Part shown: piece by piece, positions 32,357 through 43,760 of the stretch | Position numbering within the stretch: position 1 is the stretch's first letter | Layout of the letters: every line of letters starts with the position of its first letter | NCBI RefSeq assembly: GCF_022682495.2 | Contig: NC_071392.1 | Span: forward strand, 85,204,797 to 85,268,796 | Direction: 5' to 3' | DNA: 64,000 bases | Source of the DNA: Desmodus rotundus | Taxonomy: Eukaryota > Chordata > Mammalia > Chiroptera > Phyllostomidae | Translations under genes and position numbers: made by a program | Notes under the pieces: generated by a model | The model's database searches: none | Told to the model about the DNA's origin: nothing | Seen by the model: the letters and a program-made list of their open reading frames with translations, nothing else

Positions 32357-33148
32357 GCCTCTGATTTCTGACTCCATGTCCCTTCTCACTGCTGGGTGAC
32401 TGTAGGTACCCATCGAGATGACATCAAGAGACGCAGTCATAGACACAGGGTCCCCTCACACTGAGGCATAACCGGTATAAGAAGTAGCAGCACGTGGACC
32501 TCTGGCTGAATATCTCATCCACGTCACTGACAAGGCTCCTCTCTTTTTCCCAGAAAGCACAGTCAGGGGGCTATAGGTGTCCAGTCTCCTGGGGCCACAG
32601 CTGAAACCAAGGGAGACTCTTACCTGTGAGCACACAGAGACCTGAGCACGCGTGGCAGGGCTCCCACCAGTGGGTGAGTCGTGAGACAAAGTAAAACAAG
32701 TCTCAGATACCAATGACCCTGACCCTGAAGCTTTGAACTCTCTGGGTATCAGTTAGTTTCTTTAAGGGAGAGGATCGCTGTGGGCTGGCATTGAAATTAT
32801 CCAGAGCTTAACAAAAAGAAAAACTAGTAGAACGTATTTGAAGTGACTTTTGATCAGAGAAGTCACCAATGTATGAGGATTGCTATGAGAACATTTCCTA
32901 GTCTCCAGTAATATTATGAAAAATTGCACAGTGCACAGATAAGAAATTGCATTGTTATGCATAGAAGAACGAATGTCCTTACCAAAAGTCAGGGGGAAAG
33001 CATAGGTACTGCTAAGATTTCTTTAAAAAAGTGGCTTTCACATTTTTCCCATGTTGCACTGTTCCACTTTCTCTATGTCACCGATTTGTTCCTGAGGGGG
33101 GGAGGGGTGCGGCAGCTTGGCTCTGCAGCTCAAGCATTTGTGAAGGAC
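32357..33148 (+). repeat. E-upstream block, copy E2
   Basis: Resumes homology with 17,020-17,750 and 50,795-51,520. No gene seen. Confidence 0.6.
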
Positions 33149-33158
33149 AGTGATGTCA
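33149..33158 (+). promoter_or_regulatory. Vbeta decamer of E2
   Basis: AGTGATGTCA; intact here, unlike E1 and E3. Confidence 0.55.
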
Positions 33159-33232
33159 CTGAGTCCCTGAGAGGCCAGCTTGTGTTTCCCCAAACAGAAC
33201 TGGAAGACGTGACACTCTGCTCTGGACCTGCA

Positions 33233-33679
33233 ATGGTCACCAGGCTCTTCTTCGGTGTGGCTCTTTGTCTCCTGTGGGCAGGTGGGTGCAGGGGGGCTTC
33301 CTGCCCTGGAATTCCCAGCACTTCTGGCCAAGTCTTGGTCGTAGGATGAGAATATCAGGCTCTGTCACTCTCTCTACAGGACACTTGGATGCAGGAATCA
33401 CCCAGAGCCCAAGGTACAAGGTCACAGGGACAGGAAAACAAGGTGATGCTGAGGTGTCACCAGACTGATAACCACAATGCTATGTCCTGGCATCGACAGA
33501 ACCTGGGCTATGGGCTGAGGCGATGTATCACTCATGGGTGTTGGGATCACCAGCAAAGGAGAGGATGCCGATGGGTGCAGTGCATCTAGATTGAATGCAG
33601 TGGACTTCCCCTCACGCTGGGGTCGGCCACCCCCTCCTAGAAGTCTGTGTACTTCTGGGCCAGCAGTGAAGTGGTCATC
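33233..33679 (+). pseudogene. TRBV: TRBV pseudogene E2 (TRBV10-like)
   Basis: Leader exon 33,233-33,281 (MVTRLFFGVALCLLWA), donor GTGGGT, acceptor TCTCTACAG, V exon about 33,380-33,679 (300 nt). [20 protein letters not shown] is the best TRBV10 match in the window. One extra base near 33,439 shifts the frame before VMLRCHQTDNHNAMSW. Further indels occur in CDR2 and FR3, a TAG follows the SVP-type FR3 (CCTCCTAG near 33,640), and about 7 extra bases lie between SSE and the heptamer. The frameshift is +1, whereas E1 and E3 carry -1 at almost the same place, so the lines died independently. Its heptamer is CACAGCG. Confidence 0.86.
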
Positions 33680-33718
33680 CACAGCGCTGCACGGCCGCCT
33701 TCTCTCTGCACAAAAAGG
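33680..33718 (+). other. 23-RSS of E2
   Basis: CACAGCG, 23-bp spacer, ACAAAAAGG. Confidence 0.75.
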
Positions 33719-34201
33719 ATGGTTGGAGCCCTCACTCTGGATTCATGTGACCCCTGAGCAAATTCCTACACCTTGGAGCCCCACGGCACCCTGCCTGCAG
33801 GGTGACCCTCGCTGTGTGATGAGGACCCCCTCTAGGTTAGTGTCTACCAGACCCGGTCTATTCAGGGCCTCGGAGAGACACGTCTGCACTGATGCCATCT
33901 GTCAGTCTGTCCTGGGCAGGTGCTCTGTTAACTGGGAAGGTGGTTGCTATTTCTAGCTTTTCTTGTCATCAGCCTGAGTGGGATGTCTCTAGGGCAGGAA
34001 GTCATGATAAGCCTATCCACATAGGTCCCCTTGTGTGTCACGCAGGTGTGTTAAAGGTCCAGGACACTGAATCTTCCTGCAGACAGAAGCTATAGGAAAA
34101 CTATTTTCCTGCATGGTGACTGAGAAGGTCACAAGGCTTCGCTATGGGCAGGGGACACGCATAATACTATGTGGAGGTTAACGAGCAGAGAGAGGGCACA
34201 G
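33719..34201 (+). other. E2 3' flank up to the duplication junction
   Basis: Follows the E-D spacer pattern (compare 18,314 onward) but is cut off near 34,201, so E2 has no D gene after it. Nothing else recognised. Confidence 0.65.
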
Positions 34202-34208
34202 GTTCCTC
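34196..34208. other. Junction of the 34.1-kb tandem duplication
   Basis: Left of this point the sequence follows the E 3' flank. From GGTTCCTCTCATGTGG onward it follows the A-upstream block from base 87. The copies at 22,447 and 56,209 continue further left without a break, so this is a novel join. Confidence 0.75.
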
Positions 34209-35430
34209 TCATGTGGATGCGCTTTGTGGGCTCAGCTCCAGCGTCCACTGTTCCCCAGTAGGCATCTTGTCTCCATCGCTGCTGACAAGCTGTACGTGTG
34301 TCTTATATTTTACCTGTATATCAATTTCATTTTTATTCACACACATTTGACTCCATCTAGGAGGTAACATCATTATCTTCCCGGTCTTTTGCTGAGCTTT
34401 TGAAGATAACGTGAAATGCCTGTTTGCTTTTTTGCATTATGTTTATTTTTAGCAATGGAAATAAAAGAAGCTCTTTACACTTCAACTTTTGTGTCCCTTC
34501 TTGCTTTGGACTAGATATTATTTCCTTCCATTCCCTTCTCTCCCTCTGCCTTTCAGAAGATGGTTTTAAGGAAGAAGTTCCCACTCTACAGCTGCATATC
34601 ATGTGATAGTGGTTAAGTAGAATACGGGTGGGATACTAAGCACGGTATCTGAAAGAAATAGGGTCACATGGGAATTAATGTTGAGATTAGGGTTAAGGAT
34701 GTTGAGATACTCTGTAAAGGATAGTGCTTCTGGAATCTTCTGCCTGTAGATCAGGCAGACATTCCCAGCATCCCTTGGGCTCTGGCAGAAGACCCAAGAA
34801 TGAAATGTCAGTTACTGGCCAGCAGATGGCACTGTGAAGCCATTGAGCTGGAAGGGGCTCTGGGGAGAGTCTGGGAGAGCAGGAAAGGGTTAAGAAGACT
34901 TAGGCAGGGATCCAACAGTGGGCAGATGTTGAGGCAGGTTTCAGTTGTCGCCAGTGTATGTACCTACAACTATGGAATGGGTGGGAGGTCCCACTAAACG
35001 TTAAAGGACCCACACTGAAGATTTGGGCAAGGCAGCCATGCTGGCAGGGACAGGTGCAGATGGGGAATTAACTGTCCCTGAAGACTGTGGGAAACCAGCG
35101 GTGTCCCAGGAGAGGACAGTGAAGGGACCTCTGGCACACATGGCTGTAGGGGGGAGCAGATGGAGTCACTGAGGTGTCCTGGGACACGTGGAGCTGGCAC
35201 GGGGTCCTCCTGCCCAGGAGCAGGGGACATGGCTGCACCTCAGGAGGCACCAAGCAGGCATCTCCCTGAGACTGCAGGGGGAGGATGGAAGTAGGGTGAG
35301 CAGCAAAGGCTGGTAATTAGTTCAGTCAGGGGCCGGCAGGGACAATATTGTGGGGACATGGGGACAGGTAACCCTTAGCTTTGGGGCTGTGCAAGACATG
35401 GATCTATGCATAGAATCTCGAACCTGGGTG
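34202..35430 (+). repeat. A-cassette upstream block, copy 3 (left-truncated)
   Basis: Same as 87-1,320; the left 87 bases are missing because of the duplication junction. Confidence 0.8.
34819..34833 (+). promoter_or_regulatory. Putative CTCF site, class 1 (A3)
   Basis: CCAGCAGATGGCACT, 788 bp upstream of the A3 ATG. Confidence 0.55.
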
Positions 35431-35499
35431 CCACCAAGCGTATATAGCACCAGGGCGCAGCTCCCAAGAAGAGTCCCATCAGAGCAGCAACATCAGAGC

Positions 35500-35509
35500 A
35501 GTGACGTCA
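35500..35509 (+). promoter_or_regulatory. Vbeta decamer of A3
   Basis: AGTGACGTCA, 107 bp upstream of the ATG. Confidence 0.6.
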
Positions 35510-35606
35510 TAGCAAATGCTCCTATCAGAGCACGGGGGTTCAGAACTTTAGACTGCTCCCCCTAGGAGACCCCACCCTCAGCTGGGAAAGGTCTTGGGAA
35601 GCTGCC

Positions 35607-36083
35607 ATGGGCCCCAGGCTCCTCTGCTGTGTGGCCCTTTGTCTCCTGGGAGCAGGTAAGCCCCGGATACTGTATGTAAGTCTGGACACAGAGTCACCAT
35701 CCCTGACACACAAGCTGGGGGTGATGGCTGCTGTGGGAAGCTCCCTGTGCTCTGCCCCCGACTCTTCTCTGTCTCCTCCCAACAGGCCCAGTGGACTCAG
35801 GAGTCACGCAGACCCCCAAACATGTGACCAAAGCAAGAAAACAGCAAGTGACGCTGACATGTTACTATATCACTGGACACCCTTATGTGTATTGGTACAA
35901 ACAGGCCCAGGGCGTGGGTCCTGATTTCCTTGTTTCGTATTCCAGTGGGCGAGAGCTACAGAAAGGGAACCTGCCCGATCGGTTCTCAGTGAAGCAGTTT
36001 GGTGACCGCCACCACTCTGAGCTGACTGCGAGCTCACTGGAGCTGAACGACTCAGCCATCTATCTCTGTGCCAGCAGCCTTGA
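35607..36083 (+). CDS. TRBV: TCR beta V gene A3 (TRBV9/5-like), apparently functional
   Basis: Leader exon 35,607-35,655 (MGPRLLCCVALCLLGA), GTAAGC donor, acceptor CCCAACAG, V exon 35,786-36,083 (298 nt). PVDSGVTQTPKHVTKARKQQ, first Cys in VTLTCYYITGH, Trp in VYWYKQ, CDR2 region SYSSGRELQKGNLPDRF, second Cys in AIYLCASSL. The CDR1 is TGHPY (ITGH in place of ISGH). It is the 34-kb duplicate of A1 and keeps Thr in GVTQ and an A at heptamer position 4, where A1 changed. A single leader exon is present, unlike A1. No defect seen. Confidence 0.93.
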
Positions 36084-36122
36084 CACAGCCCTGCAGGATC
36101 CGCAGCCGCCTGCACAAAAACA
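36084..36122 (+). other. 23-RSS of A3
   Basis: CACAGCC, 23-bp spacer, ACAAAAACA. Confidence 0.88.
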
Positions 36123-37513
36123 CTCTGCCCCACTCAGGAAGTGACAGCTGCCAGCCAGACAGGCTCAGAGCTAGGAGTGCAGCCAGCCTTTCCCCAGCAC
36201 CATTCTGCTGCTTACAGATGGGGTGGGATTTGATGCTCACAGGCATCACGCAGCTTCAGTATCATTGTCCTGATGATACACAAGATGGGAACTAATGTTC
36301 CTGGGTCTATATTTCATAACCCGAGGAGCAAGACATCACTCAAGTCTGCTCCTCACACCTGTGGATTTGTCACCCTGCACCTCTCCCAGCACCGTGCCCA
36401 CATTGGCTTCCCTTGTCCAGGTTTAGATGAACAGGTTCGGGAATCACACAGCATCTGGGATTGTCCACCTTTCCCTGACAGCTTCAAGGAACATTTCACT
36501 TCAAGGCAACAAATATTCATGATCCTTCATGACGACAACAAAGAAAGGCACAGTTTCCTGCACTGTGGCTGTCGCCTGGAGCTGTCCAGAGCCCTGAAGC
36601 AAGTTCAGGGTCCTGCAAAGCATGGGACTGTGGGTAGATTAGGTAGAAGTGATTAAAGACTCATTATGTTTCTTATTAACTTCAGCAATCCTTCTCACGG
36701 AGATATTCCCCATGGAACAATGTCTCAGTTTAATATGGCACTTTTCTCTCTCATGCTGGAGGCAAGTGCCTGTCCCCATGTCTATCACATAGCTGGAACC
36801 CTAGGGGGCAGCAGGCCACCTAGAGCGCTGAGCACCACACAGGTAGGTGCTCAGGTAGGTGCTGTCCTAGGCTGCATGTGCTGACCGCGGCCTCACCATG
36901 AACATGGGAAGCACATTGTCAGGTGACTCTGAAGGTGTCTGGGACATTTGGCGGGAGTCTCGTCTGTTGAGGAATGGACAGAAAACAGAGCCAACATCCT
37001 CATGGGCTGACCAGCCTGCCCCTGAGGTTTGGCCACCAGAAACAGGAGGGTCACTGTGGGAGGAGGGACAGTGAGGGGCTGCTGCTCGACCAGCAAAGCA
37101 GAAAAGGAGGCTGAGGGATGACTTGGGACCCAAGAGTCCTAAAGGCACCAGGAAGCCATCAGGCTTTTCCCTCAGATGGGAGAGCACAGGGACAGGTACA
37201 CCCAGCAGACAGGGCGTCATGGAGACCTGCAGACAGGGCGAAGCACCCGAGGTTACACCCTGCGTGCACAGGGGGCAGGAACAAGGGCAGAACTCCAGTC
37301 AGCTCAGTCACAGCACTCTTCTCACTGTGAGCTGTGTGCCTGCACTTTGCTTTCTGATCTGATGCTCTGGGAGGTGGCGTGTCCCCTTGTAACGAGTGGG
37401 CGCTGGGCCCAGGCAGTGAGAGTGAGAGTGTCACCTCATAGACTCCCTGGGAACCCTGTTCCTGTCCAGCCACCCACAGACCAGCAGGACCCTGCATTGG
37501 CCTGGCTCCTGCC
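36123..37513 (+). repeat. A-B spacer, copy 3
   Basis: Paralogue of 2,356-3,761; nothing else recognised. Confidence 0.65.
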
Positions 37514-37959
37514 CTGAGAGGTGGCCTCCTGTGCTGGGTGTCCTTGTGTCTCCTCCCTGTAGGTGGGCCTGGGCTGGCCCCTCTGTGGGGAGAGGTCCAA
37601 GGCCCAGCACCGAGCCGCTCCCTGGTGGATGCAGCATCTGGATGCAGCACTGTCTTCCCTGCAGGTCTGGGTTGTGCTGTTGTCACCCAGACCCCGACAT
37701 TCCAGGTCCTGACCACAGGACACATGGTGACATTGAGGTATGCCCAGGAGTTGAACCACAATGCTATGTACTGGTACAGAAAGGACCTGGGTCACGGTCT
37801 GAGGCTGATCCATTGCTCAGGGGGTGCTGGGGTCACCGACAAAGGAGAGGTCCACGATGGGTACAGTGTCTCTAGATCAAAAAGAGAAGACTTCCTTCTC
37901 ATGCTTTGGGCCGCCACCCCCTCTCAGACATCTGTGTACTTCTGCACCAGCAGTGAATC
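37514..37959 (+). pseudogene. TRBV: TRBV gene B3 (TRBV6-like), open V exon but no ATG and no first Cys
   Basis: Leader-like exon 37,514-37,562 begins CTG where TRBV6 has ATG; it has no stop but no ATG either. V exon 37,665-37,959 (295 nt) is open throughout: [20 protein letters not shown], then Tyr (TAT at 37,739) in place of the first conserved Cys, [47 protein letters not shown]. It is the only B copy without the 17-nt deletion and with CAC kept in the heptamer (CACAGAG). Loss of the intradomain disulphide plus the start codon makes function unlikely. IMGT rules would class it as pseudogene or ORF. Confidence 0.85.
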
Positions 37960-37998
37960 CACAGAGCTGCTGGGCCACCTCCTGTCTGCACGGAAAGG
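37960..37998 (+). other. 23-RSS of B3
   Basis: CACAGAG, 23-bp spacer, ACGGAAAGG. Confidence 0.72.
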
Positions 37999-38954
37999 CT
38001 GGGGGTGGCCCAGCCCCCGGACTCAGGGGGCCCTGTGCAGACACCTACACCTTGGAGCCCCGAGTGGCCCCCGCCTGCAGGGTGACCCTCTGTGTATGCT
38101 GGGGTCGCCCTCTAGGGCAGTGTCTGCCAGGCTGGGACCAAACCCTGGGCCTGAGACACACAGGTGTCCACCTATGCTGGCTGTCTGTCTGTCCTCTGCA
38201 GCTGCTCCAGTAGCTGCGATGGTGCTTCCCCAGCTCTGGCTTTTCTTGTCACCAGCCTGAGTCAGGGCCTGTCAGGTGGGCTGTCATCAGTAATCAGACG
38301 CACCTCTGCCCACTTTTGGATCACACACAGGTGTCCTGCAGGCCAATGACATTGGGTCTTGTTCTGGAAAGAAGCTACGGGAAACTTTTTTAATGCACGG
38401 GGACTTAGAAGGACAAAGGGCTTTCCTTGGGCTGTGCAGACATAATAGTACATGGAAGTAAATGAGCACAGAGGGGACACTCAGTCATGAGCCACAGAAG
38501 GAACAGGAGCTTTCTACTGAGATGTTCCCAGGGCATCGCTCCATCTGTGTGTCTCTGAGTATGTCACTGCATCCAGGGCAAAGCCGAGTCAAGCCTAACA
38601 CCCACCCTCTCCTTACAAAGGGACAAGGTTGAGCATGTGTGACGGGAGACTGGACGGGATGGTGAGAGAACAGGGTGCTCCCAGGAGATCCCTAATTGCA
38701 GAGAAGACAATGATTCTCCCTTTTGTGTGGTGTATGGATGATGCTACGGACATGTCCTCGTGAAAATGCCAGCCGACCAGGGTGACAGGTGAATGAGATT
38801 CAGTGTCAGACCTCGGCATCCAGACAGCGCACATCCAAAGTGACAGCTGTGCATGGATTTTGTTGTAAAAGGAGCTTATAACTATTACACTAGTCACCCA
38901 AGTGTGCTCTCATATACATCACGTGTCCCTGAGGTGGAGGGGACTGAGAGAGGC
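37999..38954 (+). repeat. B-D spacer, copy 3
   Basis: Paralogue of 4,226-5,181; no gene seen. Confidence 0.65.
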
Positions 38955-38964
38955 AGTGATGTCA
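38955..38964 (+). promoter_or_regulatory. Vbeta decamer of D4
   Basis: AGTGATGTCA, 111 bp upstream of the ATG. Confidence 0.6.
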
Positions 38965-39065
38965 CTATGGGAACGGCCCTGGGCAACAAGACGTGTTCCC
39001 TCCTCCTCTGCTCCTGCTCACAAGACCTGGCCTGGTCAACCTCCCAATCCTGTCCTGACCCTGCC

Positions 39066-39513
39066 ATGGACGCCCGGCTCCTCTGCTGGGCAACCCTATG
39101 TCTCCTGGGGGCCGGTGAGTCCTCAGAAAACCAAGTAGCTTCAGTGTGTGTTTGTGTGTGTGTTTGACGATTACAATTGTTTTCCTCCTTCTATTGTTAT
39201 CTTCTGTGTCCTCAGGTCACACAGAGGCTGGAGTCTCTCAGTCCCCAAGGCACAAGGTCACCAAGAGGGGACAGAATGTGACATTTCGGTGTGATCCTAT
39301 TTCTGGCCACACTGTTCTTTACTGGTACCAACAGATGCTAGGGCAAGGCCCGAAGTTTCTGATGTACTTTCGAAACAATGACCCCGTGGACACGTCCGGG
39401 ATGCCTAACAATCGGTTCTCTGCTGTGAGATCTGAGAGCTCCTCCTCCACTCTGAGCATCCAGCCTGCAGAGCCGGGGGACTCGGCCGTGTACCTCTGTG
39501 CCAGCAGTGCAAC
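39066..39513 (+). CDS. TRBV: TCR beta V gene D4 (TRBV7/11/12-like), apparently functional
   Basis: Leader exon 39,066-39,114 ([16 protein letters not shown]), GTGAGT donor, acceptor CCTCAG, V exon 39,216-39,513 (298 nt). [19 protein letters not shown], first Cys in [50 protein letters not shown], second Cys in [11 protein letters not shown]1 is SGHTV; CDR2 is FRNNDP with Arg where the other D genes have Gln. It is the intact duplicate of pseudogene D1. The following flank leads into the L1 relic, as at D1. No defect seen. Confidence 0.93.
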
Positions 39514-39552
39514 CACAGTGTGGCACCGTCACTGCCTCCCTGCTCACAAACC
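39514..39552 (+). other. 23-RSS of D4
   Basis: CACAGTG, 23-bp spacer, TCACAAACC. Confidence 0.88.
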
Positions 39553-39866
39553 CACGTGTGTGCAGCCATGCAGCGCTCTGTTTGGCCACATGCAGCCACC
39601 AGCCTTAAAAGTAAATAAATTAGGCTCCTTGTGAAAACCGTCATGGAGTCATCATTCATGAGTGTGGTCATGCACAATAATGCACGTTTATGTCTGTCCA
39701 CATAGAGTTTTCTTATTTTTCTTGACAATCCTGCAGTCATGCCATATTTAATTTCCTTCTTCTCTAGCCTACCTGTATTAGAATTTAAACGTAGCTTGGT
39801 TTAATGAAAACCCTAGTTGAGAAGGTTTTAAAGGGAAGTAATTCAAAGAAGATCCAAATAATAGTT
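39553..39866 (+). other. D4 3' flank
   Basis: Duplicate of 5,781-6,092; nothing recognised. Confidence 0.5.
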
Positions 39867-40368
39867 AGAGTGATCTCCGCTTTTTTGGGAGGGACATTTT
39901 CCAAGACCCAGTGGATGCCTGTACAGCTGATGGTATGAGGGAGCTGATGTATCCTGTTCCCTAAGCATAATCACCCTTCAGTTTGGAGGAATCACTTGAC
40001 AGGATGTCCTTTGGAGATCTGGTTGCCGGCATCACTACCCTTGCATGTCATGGACACTATAGTAAAATGAGGGTGACTGGACCTCAAGCACTGCCCAACC
40101 ATGACGACAGTGAGTCTGATAACACAGACAGCCAAGTGAGTAAGGGGCAGCCATAGTGCACAGGGTGGAGACGCTGGGCAAGGGAGTGATTCGCACCCTG
40201 CACTGTCAGAGCAGGACAGTGTGAGATTTCAGCTAGCTACTCGGAATGACGCATATTGAAAAGGGTTAAATTCTTTTTCTCTGGAATTTGTCATTTAATA
40301 TTTTGGGACTACAGTTGACCTTAGGAAACTGAATCTTTGGAGAGCGCAACTGCAGATAAGGGGGGACT
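39867..40368 (+). mobile_element. Tigger-like remnant, second-unit copy
   Basis: Duplicate of 6,093-6,590 carried along in the 34-kb duplication. Confidence 0.45.
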
Positions 40369-40555
40369 TCCGTGGGCACAAGCGAAATGTGCGAGGACAA
40401 CAGCAAGACCGGGAGCAGATAGTGGGTGCATATCTTAGCGTTGTGAGGTCTTCCTGATCTGAGTGCAGGGTAGAGACTGTGATAAAGCTGAGGTGTTAAC
40501 TGCAAACTCTAGAGCCACCACTGAAATAACAAACAGAGTTATATAGCCCACAGGC

Positions 40556-42770
40556 CAACAAACACAGAGATGGAATTATTATAAAAATGCCTAATTCATA
40601 CACAAGAAAGCATGAAATAAAGGTCAAGGAAACAAGGGACAGATATGATAATAGAAAACAAAGAACAAAATGACAGACATGAAGGTAACCAGAACGATAT
40701 GTACATCAGATGTAAATAGTCCAAATGCCCAAATTCAAAAGCATCGACTGTGGTACTGAATAAAAGAGAAAGAAAGCAGATGCATTCCACCTACTGCAGC
40801 TGCACGCACTAGAAGCATAAAGACTCACAGGTGGAATGCAACAGATATCCCATGCTACCACTAAGCAGATGAAAGCTGGAGCCGCGATGTTAACATCAGA
40901 CAAAGCAAATCTGAGAGCAAAGACCATCGTCTGAGACAACAAAGGTCATATTCTAATGATAAAAGGGCTAATTGATCAAGAAGACAAAGCAATCAGAAAT
41001 ATGTATGCATGTAAAAACAGAGCTTCGAAATACTGAAGCCAAAAAGGCAAGAAGAGACAAATTCACAATTACAGTCAGATGTTTCGACGCCTGTCACTCA
41101 TTGATTGAACACTTGACCCCCCCCCAAAAAAAAAATTAGTGAGGATCCAGAAGACATAGAGAACATTATCGATCACCTTGACCTTGTGGACATTTACAGA
41201 TAGTTTGCCCAACAGCAGCAGAATGCACCTTCTTACCAAAGACTCACAGATTATGTAACAGGATAAACTATGGACTTTGGCCGTAAAATAAGTAACAATA
41301 CATTTAAAAGAATTCAAATCACACAAACCATGTTCCTGAACCCAGAGGAGCTGAATTAGAAATCAATGACCGAAAGAGCTCTAGGAAAATCCCAAATATT
41401 AGAAACTAAATAACAATCTTCTAAATAACCCACAGAGCAAAGAAGAAATCAAAAGTAAATTTAAAGGAATTTTAACTAGTAGAAATGAAAATAAAACTTA
41501 TAAAAAGTGATAGGATGCTACTAGAGGACTCCTTAGTGGGAATGTGAAAATCGGGGAATAATTCCCTACTCATCCTGAGCCCCCACTATGATACCCAAAT
41601 CAAACAAAGGTATTACCAAAACAAAACAAAACAAGAAAACCAAAGAAATATCCCTACAGACAATATCCCTCATGAACACAGATTAATAAGCCTTTAGAAT
41701 CCCAGCGTATCAAGCGCAGCAGTGAAAAAGCAGAACTGACCATGACCCAGGGGGTCTCTCTCAGCATTATGTAGTCATGACTGTTGACATTTAAAACCAC
41801 CTCCAGGAAGTTTCACATCTCAAACACGAAAATGTAAAAAAATCATATGACGATCTCTATAGATGCTTAAAAACATGTGATACATTCCAACATCTGTTCC
41901 TGATAAAAACTCTTCTTAAATTAGCAGTAAGAGGAAACACCCTTCCCCAATCCAGGGCATCTGTGAAAAATCTAGGGTTAGTAACATTTCTGAAGGTAGA
42001 CTGCGGTAAGGTAAAGATGCACACAGGCATCCCCAGATCCAACACTAAAGGTAGCACGAAAGGGGGGATAGTCATTTCAACAATAGTGCTGGAAAACCCG
42101 TATCCGTAGGGAAAAATAATGAGTCTCAATCCCTACCTCACTCCAGGAAGCGCAGTGGGCCATAACTGGCCTCTCCCGGCCCTTCTAGGGACCAGAAGCT
42201 AACCAAGATTGTCTACATTTTTGACTGGTTGATGAAAATAAAAGGAATAATATGTTGCGACATAGGAACATTATAGGGAACTCTGATTTCCACGCCCACA
42301 CACGAAGTTTATGGGAACACGGGCCCCCTCCGTCCGGTACACACTGTCTCTGGCTGCCTTGACGAGCCGGTGGCAGAGCTGAGTGTCTGGGACAGAAAAC
42401 CAAACTATTTACCTGACTCTTTACAGAAAGAGTTGGCTGACTGAGCCATAAACAAAGTGACTGTGAGACGGGTCAGCATTCACAACGATCTAAAAGCTTC
42501 TGAAAGGAAGTACAGCACCTTCCTTCCTGATGTTCGGTTAGGCAAACATTTCTTAGACAAAAAGTATTCTCATCTCTAAAAGCACATGTTTCTTTTATAA
42601 AATTTTAAAATCATATTCATTAAAAGATATTAAAATATATATGTACCTATGCGAAAGTACGTATACACACAATATATATACTTGTATATTTGAAAAAGGA
42701 CATGTATCCAAAATATAGAATATTCCTACAAATTAATAACGCAGAGAGAGAAGTAATTCAGAAAGAGCAA
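40556..42770 (+). mobile_element. L1 ORF2 relic, second-unit copy
   Basis: Duplicate of 6,780-8,990 with the same internal deletions and stops and only scattered base differences. Confidence 0.7.
42161..42447 (-). mobile_element. hAT-type element, second-unit copy
   Basis: Duplicate of 8,370-8,664. Confidence 0.5.
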
Positions 42771-42775
42771 AGGAG

Positions 42776-43670
42776 TTGAGCAGAGTGATTCCCCAGAAAA
42801 GAAAATATATAAGTAGGTAGTACTTTCTTCATAGAGGGTTTCTTTCAGCTGCTGAGGAGATTTCCTGGCTGACGGGAGTCCACCATGGGTGCTCCCCAGG
42901 AATCACTGGGTAGAGAGAGCTTTGCTCAGGTCCTGCCACCCCTGCCCTGGGCAGCTGCATGCATGGCGACCTCTTTCCTACAACACTCATTGATGAGATT
43001 TACAATTTTTATTCCTGTTTTGGAAAAAGGCAGCATGCCTCCCTCACCACCACAGGGAAAGAGTGAGCCCGAGAAAGGTACACAAGAAATCAGCAGAAGC
43101 TGTGCAGAGTCCTGGGGGTTCTTCCATGACTCACTTAGAACCTGGCCAGCTCTGGCATTGTCAATAGCGCTGCTGCACAAGTGGCCACTTGAGGGCGCTG
43201 TGGATCCACAGAGTGAGATGCTGTTGGTCCTCTGTGGGAGAGGGAGGGCTCATGAAGATAGACTTAGCTTGGTGCCTGCATTAGGGAAATTATCTGATGA
43301 ATCACAAGTTCACTCATCATAGCTTTTTCCTTAATGGATATGCTGGCGTGTTTCTCAAAGCAAGAAACAATGAACTTGGCCTTGCATGAGTGGTGGCCTC
43401 TATTGAGCCTGTGCTTGGTGGAGAGTGTGATGTGGCTTCAGTGAGGAGCCTGGAAAACCCAAACCAGGTGTTCAGGAAGGAGCATCTACTCTGAGGCAAA
43501 GAGAACCTGTGCAGATGAACACCTGCCCTGTACCCTAAGTGTCCAACTCAGCACAGCCAGCTGCACCTGCTCATAGGAAAATGGACAGAACAGGGAACAC
43601 AGGACCAGCTGATCCTGTCCTAGGATGCCAGTGTGCCTACTGAGGCCAACAAAGACAGAAACAACATAAT
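42776..43670 (+). repeat. C-gene upstream block, copy C5
   Basis: Duplicate of 8,991-9,889, but with a complete class-2 CTCF-like motif. Confidence 0.65.
43182..43200 (+). promoter_or_regulatory. Putative CTCF site, class 2 (C5)
   Basis: TGGCCACTTGAGGGCGCTG; intact, whereas the duplicate at 9,401 is mutated. Confidence 0.5.
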
Positions 43671-43680
43671 AGTGACGTCA
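43671..43680 (+). promoter_or_regulatory. Vbeta decamer of C5
   Basis: AGTGACGTCA, 90 bp upstream of the ATG. Confidence 0.6.
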
Positions 43681-43760
43681 CAGGCAAGTCCTTCAACAGA
43701 GCAAAAGGAGGGGCAAACCTCGGCTCTCTCACCCAAAGCACCCGAGCCCTGAGCAGGGAC

